Source: DAOSVX01 sp035379765
GTDB taxonomy: Bacteria > Bacillota_I > Bacilli_A > RF39 > UBA660
Assembly (NCBI GenBank): GCA_035379765.1
Contig: DAOSVX010000002.1
Coordinates: 1 to 29,340, forward strand
Direction of reading: 5' to 3'
DNA: 29,340 nucleotides
Shown: positions 23,991-29,340 of the stretch, in pieces
How the letters are laid out: every line of letters starts with the position of its first letter
How positions within the stretch are numbered: position 1 is the stretch's first letter
Made by a program: the position numbers and the translations under genes
The notes under the pieces: generated by a model
Seen by the model: the letters and a program-made list of their open reading frames with translations, nothing else
Databases searched by the model: none
What the model was told of the DNA's origin: nothing

Positions 23991-24863
23991 TTATATACAA
24001 ATCCCACTTAAGCCAATTAATGCTAATAATATATTTAGTAATATAGGGACAAAGAATATAGCAATAGCAATTCCTAGTCTTTTTATAGATGTTTGGGATG
24101 CCTTCTTTAAAGCTTCACTATCCTGAGCTATTAAAGCTTTAGCAAAATCCATTGACGAAAACACAATAACCATTGCTATACCAAGAACTCTAATTATATT
24201 AAAAATATCTACTAAATATTGATGAAACTGACCATTTCCTAAAATACCTTCACAAGTATCGTCTCCAACCGTAACATTTAAACTAGGCCCACTTGGATCC
24301 TCGTATTCATCAGCTCCTGTATAAGTTACGATTTCCCCATCTAAACCTATTTCCCCAAAGTTATCAGTACCTGTACACTGACTTTCTGTAATAGATTTAC
24401 TTAACCTAGTACATATATTATTTACACTCGGTGTCCCGCCATTATCACTCCAAGTATAATAAACTCCTGTACTATTCTCACACGAATAACATCTTCCAGC
24501 ATCTCCACTACAGGCACTGGCACTTTTTATTGTACTTATATAAGAGCAACTACTACTTGGTCTAGCTCCGCTTGTCCAAGTGTAAGTATCTCCACAAACC
24601 CAACAGGCTCCCGTTGTACTTTCTGTTGACCCTGATGAACCAACACAAGCCTCTTCTGTGCTTTTTGAAGTAATGGCACTTCCACAGTTGCTTCCTACTG
24701 TCTCATTAGACTCTATCCAAACATAAGTACATCCTTGAGATCCCCCACAGCAATAACAAGCATCAGCACGAACAATTGACGCTGCATAAACATCACTATT
24801 TATAATAAACAACCCTAAAAACAAAGCTATTAGACTAAAAACAAATATTCTTATATGTTTCAT
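23991..24863 (-). CDS. Secreted Cys-rich repeat protein with C-terminal VirB2-like module
   Basis: A 290-residue protein. The ATG at 24863 is chosen because AGGAGAGG lies 5 bases upstream; an in-frame ATG at 24881 lies before that site. A Sec signal peptide (residues 1-27, ending VYA) is followed by three tandem repeats of about 40 residues, each C-x-x-C ... Y-x-W ... C ... C (about residues 34-155), then an acidic linker. The last 75 residues hold two membrane helices around SSMDFAKALIAQDSEALKKA, the same module found alone in the 107-residue gene and at the end of the 358-residue gene. It would place a disulfide-rich head outside, fixed by a pilin-like base. Function unknown; adhesion or tip role is inference. 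Confidence 0.8.
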   Translation of the reverse strand: MKHIRIFVFSLIALFLGLFIINSDVYAASIVRADACYCCGGSQGCTYVWIESNETVGSNCGSAITSKSTEEACVGSSGSTESTTGACWVCGDTYTWTSGARPSSSCSYISTIKSASACSGDAGRCYSCENSTGVYYTWSDNGGTPSVNNICTRLSKSITESQCTGTDNFGEIGLDGEIVTYTGADEYEDPSGPSLNVTVGDDTCEGILGNGQFHQYLVDIFNIIRVLGIAMVIVFSSMDFAKALIAQDSEALKKASQTSIKRLGIAIAIFFVPILLNILLALIGLSGICI

Positions 24864-24925
24864 ACTGACCTCTCCTATCATCTATCATGATACCACACAT
24901 TATCTTTAATTCCAAGTGATTAAAA

Positions 24926-26002
24926 CTAACAATTCCATGGTTTCATAACACATTCAACGCATCCAGAATTGTTACTAACTACAGATGAGTAACCCGAAAC
25001 AAATTTAAATATCAAATTTACTACAGTCGGTAAGAAAAATATTATTATTCCGGCCATTACTCTTTTTATTATCAACTGCGTTCCTTTTTTAATATCTTCT
25101 TCATTTTGAGCTACAACAGCTTTACCTAAATCTATTGATCCCATTACTATTATTAAAACTGGTACCATAATTCTTAAAGCGTTCATCAGATATCCAACCA
25201 TTTTCCATATCTTTGCTGTTTCTGTACAAAATGGCAAAATAATGTCTTCTTGAGGAATATAATTTGTTGGATTGCCTGATGTACCTGAATATTTTTTAAT
25301 ATCATCAGTATTGGCACATGCCAACTCAGTTGCTCCATCAAAATTAGTAGAACTTATTTCCACATACTTAAACAAATTGTGCGCTTTATAATATATCCCC
25401 GCCGGACAAGATGTCATAGCCTCGGGATCAAAACTAATATACCTTTTATCATAAGAATTCAATCCCTCACCAGTAAAACTAACGCCGCTCCTAGTTATTA
25501 GCAAATAAGATCCACACAAACATTGAAGATAATTTAAATCTTCTTGGGCGGATATGCTATTCGCTGGATTGCCTTGGTTTATACTTGACGATGATGAAGG
25601 ACTAATAGAAGTTGTTTCTTTCTGTTCCGTAGCAGAAAGCTCTTTTTTTAAGTATCCATTATCTAACAACATATATAAATGAAAATCAGTATATGTATTA
25701 TAATTAAAGTAATAATTCAAATCTGGACAAACAATTTTGTCGTTTTCTTCATCCTCAAAGAATGTGGCCAAAACTAAAATTTTACAAGCATAGTAAACAC
25801 CTTCAAATCCGTTTCTAGCACTGCAACTTGTAGATACTATCTCCCCATTAGCATATTTTATTGTAGCCCCGCTATAATATGCTGTAGATGGAAAAGTATA
25901 CACACAAGTGGCTGTAGCATCTGAATTTAAAGCTTTTGCATTTCCACTAAAAACTAGAAAACTTAATAAAAAAGTTATAATTAATAAGATGATTTTTTTC
26001 AT
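24926..26002 (-). CDS. Secreted protein with C-terminal VirB2-like module
   Basis: A 358-residue protein. A clear Sec signal peptide (IILLIITFLLSFLVFSGNAKA, residues 4-24) is followed by an ectodomain of about 240 residues with a dozen scattered cysteines and Ser/Thr/Tyr-rich loops, unrecognised. The C-terminal 95 residues contain two membrane helices around GSIDLGKAVVAQNEEDIKKG, then IKRVMAGIIIFFLPTVVNLI, and end in CVECVMKPWNC. This end resembles the whole 107-residue neighbour, including the terminal CxxC.. part (CQECIVHPFSGNC there). It has its own promoter just after the terminator of that neighbour. The role is unknown; a specialised pilin-like subunit with an exposed head is the simplest reading. 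Confidence 0.78.
   Translation of the reverse strand: MKKIILLIITFLLSFLVFSGNAKALNSDATATCVYTFPSTAYYSGATIKYANGEIVSTSCSARNGFEGVYYACKILVLATFFEDEENDKIVCPDLNYYFNYNTYTDFHLYMLLDNGYLKKELSATEQKETTSISPSSSSSINQGNPANSISAQEDLNYLQCLCGSYLLITRSGVSFTGEGLNSYDKRYISFDPEAMTSCPAGIYYKAHNLFKYVEISSTNFDGATELACANTDDIKKYSGTSGNPTNYIPQEDIILPFCTETAKIWKMVGYLMNALRIMVPVLIIVMGSIDLGKAVVAQNEEDIKKGTQLIIKRVMAGIIIFFLPTVVNLIFKFVSGYSSVVSNNSGCVECVMKPWNC
25106..25143. repeat. 38-bp identical repeat, copy 1
   Basis: Identical to 26273-26310. It encodes the DLGKAVVAQ segment of the pilin-like module in the 358-residue protein. Confidence 0.85.
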
Positions 26003-26028
26003 TTAATAATCACTCTCTATCTAAAAAA

Positions 26029-26057
26029 ATTATAGCATAAAAAAAGCCAACTACCAA
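26029..26057 (-). promoter_or_regulatory. promoter of the 358-residue gene
   Basis: On the minus strand: TTGGTA (26052-26057), 17-base spacer, TATAAT (26029-26034) preceded by TGC, an extended -10. The -35 lies within the loop of the upstream terminator. Confidence 0.62.
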
Positions 26058-26071
26058 GAAAATGTTGACTT
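26044..26071 (-). terminator. terminator after the VirB2-like gene
   Basis: On the minus strand AAGTCAAC, a 12-base loop, GTTGGCTT and a run of T. It lies 10 bases after the stop of the 107-residue gene and could act as an attenuator so that this gene is made in excess. Confidence 0.72.
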
Positions 26072-26080
26072 ATTTTTAAA

Positions 26081-26404
26081 TTACTCGCAGTTACCAGAAA
26101 ATGGATGAACTATACATTCTTGGCAAACTTCATATTGATCTTTATATTCTTCTTTAAATGATCCTACTAAGTTAAATACTAGTCCAATAATTGTAGGTAT
26201 AAAGAATATAACTATTCCAAAAAGAGCTCTTTTTCCTAGCATTCCTGTTGCTTTCTTAATTTCATCTTCACTTTGAGCTACAACAGCTTTACCTAAATCT
26301 ATTGATCCCAAAACGATTAATAAAATCGGAATAGCTATTTTAAATACAAATAATATTGTCCCCACAAATCCTAAAATTGACGCAGCGTCCGTACAAAATG
26401 TCAT
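26081..26404 (-). CDS. VirB2-like small pilin-type membrane protein
   Basis: A 107-residue protein with two hydrophobic helices (about residues 17-38 and 60-84) joined by a short polar loop, GSIDLGKAVVAQSEDEIKKATG. The C-terminus is Cys-containing and polar (CQECIVHPFSGNC). Size and two-helix hairpin match VirB2/TrbC-type pilins and the pilin-like proteins of Gram-positive and mycoplasma conjugative elements. There is no obvious signal peptide. It is preceded by a strong promoter and followed by a terminator, as expected for an abundant structural subunit. The same module is fused to larger heads in the next two genes. Confidence 0.72.
   Translation of the reverse strand: MTFCTDAASILGFVGTILFVFKIAIPILLIVLGSIDLGKAVVAQSEDEIKKATGMLGKRALFGIVIFFIPTIIGLVFNLVGSFKEEYKDQYEVCQECIVHPFSGNCE
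26273..26310. repeat. 38-bp identical repeat, copy 2
   Basis: Identical to 25106-25143, in the matching place of the VirB2-like gene. Confidence 0.85.
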
Positions 26405-26430
26405 ATTTTACTTCCTCACTCTCTACCATA

Positions 26431-26459
26431 ATTTTAATATTTATTAAATTGTTTGTCAA
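26431..26459 (-). promoter_or_regulatory. promoter of the VirB2-like gene
   Basis: On the minus strand: TTGACA (26454-26459), 17-base spacer, TAAAAT (26431-26436), about 27 bases before the ATG. It sits in the 66-base gap after the TadZ-like gene and separates the Tad part from the T4SS part in transcription. Confidence 0.75.
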
Positions 26460-26470
26460 CAATAGTTAGC

Positions 26471-27460
26471 TTAAAATTTAAATAAACCTAATATTTTATT
26501 GCCTTTTTCTTCTTTTTCTTGAGGATTTTGTTTAATAAAGCCTAATTTTGTTAAAAAGACATCTAAAATATTATGACGATCTTTTTTATCATCTAAAGGG
26601 GGAATATTATAATAAACCTGTGTTTTAGCTTCATATTCAAAATCTAAAACATCTTTACTATCAAGTAAGCTTTTATTTAAAACTATTTTTCTCCCTTTTA
26701 GTTTTTCAAAAATTCCTCTATTTCTTCTAATCATTTTATTTAATTTAATAGTAGTTGGTTCTATTAAATATAATATATCTCCACAAGCATCTTCATTATC
26801 AGTATTATTTAAATCTACTAATACTACATCATATTCTTTAGCTTTTAATAATTCTTTAGCAAAATTTTCTTTAGTAGTACTAATTAAATCTTTATCGTTA
26901 AACAACGAAAAGTCTTTGCGATCTATTTCTATTCCTAAAACTTTATAATTTCTTTGTAATTGTTTTTTTAACATATAAATTAAAGTAGTAGCTCCAGCAT
27001 GATCAGTTACATTTACAATCCCAATTATTTTTGTATCAGGACTACCTTCCACTTTTTCTACAACAGTAGTAGTTAAATCATTTAATTGATGAATTTGCGC
27101 CACATCTTTATAACTATTAGGATTTTGAATTAAGTATTTAATTGTTTCTACATTTCGACTAAAATTATATATTCCCATCGAAATAAGTTTAGACAAATAA
27201 GCTGCTGAACTGGATTCTTCGCTATCATCTAAAACTAAGATAACTTTACTCATATCTAAACCGGCTGATAATCTTTGAATGGTATTAATATCTTTATAAT
27301 TTTTAATAGCGGTAATATCTAATATCATTCGATTATAAAAGAAATTAGAAAAAGTACTGATAATTTCATCAACATCAAATTCTCCATACATAGTTTTAAT
27401 TATATCAATATCTAAATTAGCTAACATTGCTTGATATTTATTTGCTACTATTACATTCAT
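26471..27460 (-). CDS. TadZ/CpaE-like protein with degenerate P-loop
   Basis: A 329-residue protein. The N-terminal 125 residues look like the receiver-like domain of TadZ/CpaE (KVILVLDDSEESSSAAYLSKLI near 72-93, then MGIYNFSRN). A MinD/ParA-type domain follows with IIGIVNVTDHAGATTLIYML near 144-163, where Ala157 replaces the usual P-loop Lys, then VLGIEIDRKD and YDVVLVDLNN near 208-217. In Tad systems TadZ/CpaE marks the cell pole or site where the pilus machine assembles, and several members lack a normal P-loop. AAGGAG lies 8 bases before the ATG. It is the last gene of the Tad-like part and follows the pseudopilins by 22 bases. Confidence 0.78.
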   Translation of the reverse strand: MNVIVANKYQAMLANLDIDIIKTMYGEFDVDEIISTFSNFFYNRMILDITAIKNYKDINTIQRLSAGLDMSKVILVLDDSEESSSAAYLSKLISMGIYNFSRNVETIKYLIQNPNSYKDVAQIHQLNDLTTTVVEKVEGSPDTKIIGIVNVTDHAGATTLIYMLKKQLQRNYKVLGIEIDRKDFSLFNDKDLISTTKENFAKELLKAKEYDVVLVDLNNTDNEDACGDILYLIEPTTIKLNKMIRRNRGIFEKLKGRKIVLNKSLLDSKDVLDFEYEAKTQVYYNIPPLDDKKDRHNILDVFLTKLGFIKQNPQEKEEKGNKILGLFKF

Positions 27461-27482
27461 AATTTATATCTCCTTTTTATTC

Positions 27483-27962
27483 CTAACATTCACCCCAAGT
27501 TAAACAATCAGCTGGGTACTGTATTTCTGTGGTTTCACCAGTTACTTTAAAAGTAAATAAATCCCCAAAAATTGGTAAATCCATATCAAAGAAAAGCACA
27601 ACACTATAATATGATCTTTGTTTTTCTATTTCATTATAAGTATTATATTTTCTAACACAATAGCTATACTTAGTAGTACTACCATCTTTATATTCGCCAT
27701 ACCCTTGGTAGTTTTTTGGACATTTACCATGGTTTACATAACCAACACTTTCTAAATAACTAGCTATTTGTTCAATAGCCCCAGGATCAGCAGCATCTAT
27801 ATTACTAGTTAATCCTTCTTCTCTTTCAATTATATTAATTACTTCATTTTTTACTTTAAAGGATTTTGAGTAATTAATAGCTACTGCTAAATAAGCTGTG
27901 AAAAGCAATATAAAAATAATTACTAATGAAAATAACCAAGTTCCACCAATAGATTGTCTCAT
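27483..27962 (-). CDS. TadE/F-like pseudopilin, paralogue 2
   Basis: A 159-residue protein with a very short basic leader ending in Gly-Gly (MRQSIGG), a hydrophobic helix (TWLFSLVIIFILLFTAYLAVAI, residues 8-29) and a soluble domain with four cysteines. It is a clear paralogue of the neighbouring 146-residue protein: the N-terminus, INYSKxFKVKNEVINIIERE, and the DLPIFGDLFTFKVTG segment align. The layout matches minor pilins of the TadE/F type, cut by a prepilin peptidase. An AGGTGA site lies 7 bases before the ATG. The gap to the paralogue is 18 bases. Confidence 0.7.
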   Translation of the reverse strand: MRQSIGGTWLFSLVIIFILLFTAYLAVAINYSKSFKVKNEVINIIEREEGLTSNIDAADPGAIEQIASYLESVGYVNHGKCPKNYQGYGEYKDGSTTKYSYCVRKYNTYNEIEKQRSYYSVVLFFDMDLPIFGDLFTFKVTGETTEIQYPADCLTWGEC

Positions 27963-27980
27963 TTTTATATCACCTTACTT

Positions 27981-28421
27981 TTAGACATCACTATAAAATA
28001 GTTGATTAGAATCACCTTTTATAGAAAAGGTAAACCAATCTCTAAATATTGGCAAATCTATTTGAAAGAAAACCTCTACTTGATAATAAGAACTTTCCGC
28101 ATAGTCTTCTTCGCCACCAACATTAACTACTTTATAACAATAAACATTTTCACCTACTCCAAAGTCTTTATCACTGTTATTACCAGTCATTCCTTCAGAG
28201 CACTTTCCTGTGGTTCTATACCCCACATTAGTTAAATAGGCTGCTATATCTTCGGCAGCCTTATCTGTGTACCCATTTTCTCTTTCGATTATATCAACAA
28301 TCTCATTCTTCACATTATAGGCTCTTGAATAGTTTATGGCTAGACAAAGGTAGCCAGTAAACAACATCACAAATAGTACAACTATATTGAAAAGCCACGT
28401 TCCACCTATTGCCTCTCTCAC
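27981..28421 (-). CDS. TadE/F-like pseudopilin, paralogue 1
   Basis: A 146-residue protein with leader MREAIGG, hydrophobic helix TWLFNIVVLFVMLFTGYLCLAI (8-29) and soluble domain. INYSRAYNVKNEIVDIIEREN, NVGYRTTGKC and DLPIFRDWFTFSIKGDS align with its downstream paralogue. Both lack the Glu at position 5 of the mature helix that is typical for main pilins, which favours a minor or accessory subunit. AGGTGA lies 8 bases before the ATG, 19 bases after the pilin-like gene. Confidence 0.7.
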   Translation of the reverse strand: MREAIGGTWLFNIVVLFVMLFTGYLCLAINYSRAYNVKNEIVDIIERENGYTDKAAEDIAAYLTNVGYRTTGKCSEGMTGNNSDKDFGVGENVYCYKVVNVGGEEDYAESSYYQVEVFFQIDLPIFRDWFTFSIKGDSNQLFYSDV

Positions 28422-28440
28422 TTAAATCACCTACTAATTT

Positions 28441-28689
28441 TTATTTACATGGACAAGTAATTGTTGATGTACCAGTGGAATTTCCTTCATCATCATATTC
28501 ATAGTAAACACATGATGTTGTTTTTGCTCCACTTGCACATTCATCACATATAGCATTAGCACATTTTGTACTTTGACTAATATTATTTTTGATAATTGGC
28601 CATACCAATGTGTAAAACACAACTCCTATTGCTGCTATAGCAATTACTGTTATAACAGTCATATTTAATTCTCCCGTCGCTTCTTTCAT
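28441..28689 (-). CDS. Small pilin-like protein of the Tad-type part
   Basis: An 82-residue protein with leader MKEATG followed by ELNMTVITVIAIAAIGVVFYTLVWPII, a hydrophobic helix near residues 8-30, and a soluble end with six cysteines (STKCANAICDEC, TSC, TCPC). The leader resembles those of the two following pseudopilins (basic residue, E/Q, A/S, x, G). Size and position fit a Flp-like main pilin or small prepilin, though the six Cys are unusual for Flp. A very strong AAGGAGG site lies about 9 bases before the ATG, and a promoter lies upstream, pointing to high expression. Confidence 0.65.
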   Translation of the reverse strand: MKEATGELNMTVITVIAIAAIGVVFYTLVWPIIKNNISQSTKCANAICDECASGAKTTSCVYYEYDDEGNSTGTSTITCPCK

Positions 28690-28716
28690 TTAATGACTCC
28701 TCCTTAATATAATTTA

Positions 28717-28745
28717 ATTATACTCAATTTAAATGTTTTTAGCAA
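28717..28745 (-). promoter_or_regulatory. promoter of the pilin-like genes
   Basis: On the minus strand: TTGCTA (28740-28745), 17-base spacer, TATAAT (28717-28722), 27 bases before the ATG. It overlaps the gap after the TadC-like gene. Confidence 0.6.
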
Positions 28746-28749
28746 TCAA

Positions 28750-29340
28750 TTACACATTAAACATCATTAAAATTGACAGCACTAATAACAACATAACCCC
28801 AGCACCAGTTGACACTAACATATACATTGTTTTATTTTCCATCTTTTCCAAACGCTCTTTGTATTTAGTTTCGCGAGATTTTTCTTGTAAATTAGAAATA
28901 GTTTTCGAAAAAGTTAATAATTGTTCTTGTTTTCGATCTTGTCTTCCTAAACTTAATCTATATAAAAGTCTCATCATACGCATTGAATCTCTTACTGGAT
29001 ATTCTCTAGCAAATTCCATATATGGTTCAATTGAAGCATCTCCAGCATCAATTTTTTCTACTAATCTTGTTAACCCATCTTTAAAGATAGTTGGTGCCTC
29101 TTCAACTGATTTTCCCATTGCTACAGGAACTGTATAATGTTGAATTAAAATTTCTAAGCTTTTTAAATAATACGGTAATAAAAGATCAATATCATGTAAA
29201 TGCTTTTTATAATAATTTTTCTTATTTATATAATCTAATTTAAACATTAAGTAACCAGCTAATAAAGAAAATATAACATTTACATAAGATAATTTAGTTA
29301 TGAATAAAAATAATAATAATATAATAACAATAAATCCATT
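28750..29340 (-). CDS. TadC/T2SF-like membrane protein (5' end cut by window)
   Basis: The frame stays open to the right edge (197 residues seen), beyond the first in-frame Met at 29247, so the start is outside the window. The visible N-terminal part is a hydrophobic stretch (GFIVIILLLFLFITKLSYVNVIF). A cytoplasmic helical region follows: LLLPYYLKSLEILIQHYTVPVAMGKSVEEAP, IDAGDASIEPYMEFAREYP, then SMRMMRLLYRLSLGRQDRKQEQLL. A closing membrane helix, MYMLVSTGAGVMLLLVLSILMMF, lies at the end. This is the T2SF layout of TadB/TadC inner-membrane platform proteins. TadA/CpaF and TadB would be expected just beyond the edge. The family call is by layout and neighbours more than by a fixed motif. Confidence 0.7.
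   Translation of the reverse strand, partial: NGFIVIILLLFLFITKLSYVNVIFSLLAGYLMFKLDYINKKNYYKKHLHDIDLLLPYYLKSLEILIQHYTVPVAMGKSVEEAPTIFKDGLTRLVEKIDAGDASIEPYMEFAREYPVRDSMRMMRLLYRLSLGRQDRKQEQLLTFSKTISNLQEKSRETKYKERLEKMENKTMYMLVSTGAGVMLLLVLSILMMFNV

Noticed and set aside
28434..28622. 62-residue minus-strand frame over the small pilin-like gene
   Set aside because: Shifted frame within the pilin-like gene, which has the strong AAGGAGG site and the pilin leader.
11438..29340. An integrative conjugative element with ends in the window
   Set aside because: No integrase, relaxase, oriT-like inverted repeat or att duplication was found, and the tRNA genes are 6 kb from the locus. An element whose right end lies outside cannot be excluded.

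Overview
The window comes from a very AT-rich, low-GC Gram-positive-type chromosome: Shine-Dalgarno sites of the AGGAGG type, TTGACA/TATAAT promoters, PrsA-like foldase, RecX, NrnA, YutD, DUF1292, RluB, RmuC. UGA is used as a stop (for example the TrsD-like gene ends in TGA), so this is not a UGA=Trp mycoplasma. Gene content and protein style suggest a Bacilli/Mycoplasmatota-type lineage such as uncultured RF39-like, Erysipelotrichia-like or Acholeplasma-like bacteria; this placement is inference. No plasmid replication gene, integrase, transposase, relaxase, CRISPR array or rRNA is visible.

Region 1 (1-11,400) is housekeeping: the 3' end of a PrsA-like foldase gene (+); a recX-nrnA-ackA unit (-); a PH-domain membrane protein; two divergent tRNA arrays (Ser-fMet-Asp-Phe on -, Leu-Val-Thr-Tyr-Gln-Lys on +) with clear promoters between them; an S1-domain protein; an Nfu-type Fe-S scaffold; a small cluster with DUF1292, YutD and unrecognised acidic proteins; a ferredoxin; rluB; rmuC; and a TVP38-type membrane protein.

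Region 2 (11,438-29,340, all on -) is one long secretion/conjugation-type locus, read from the right edge leftward: a TadC/T2SF-like membrane protein (cut by the window end), a small pilin-like protein, two tandem paralogous pseudopilin-like proteins, and a TadZ/CpaE-like ATPase with a degenerate P-loop; then a VirB2-like two-helix protein and two large secreted proteins carrying the same two-helix module at their C-termini (one with three Cys-rich repeats), a VirB6/TrbL-like channel protein, PrgI-like and TrsD-like proteins, a VirB4-type ATPase, a single-pass protein, a 1215-residue membrane-anchored SpoIID-domain protein, a single-pass protein, a doubly anchored lipoprotein and a VirD4/TraG coupling ATPase. 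A terminator overlapping the virD4 stop codon closes the block.

The main point of interest is this continuous Tad-pilus plus type IV secretion locus: VirD4, VirB4, VirB6 and PrgI are present, a SpoIID-type wall enzyme sits where a VirB1-like hydrolase would be expected, the VirB2-like module is present in triplicate, and no relaxase is seen. It may be a conjugation apparatus whose mobilisation genes lie elsewhere, or a chromosomal secretion or adhesion machine. The Tad motor ATPase (TadA/CpaF), TadB and prepilin peptidase are not in the window and might lie beyond 29,340.
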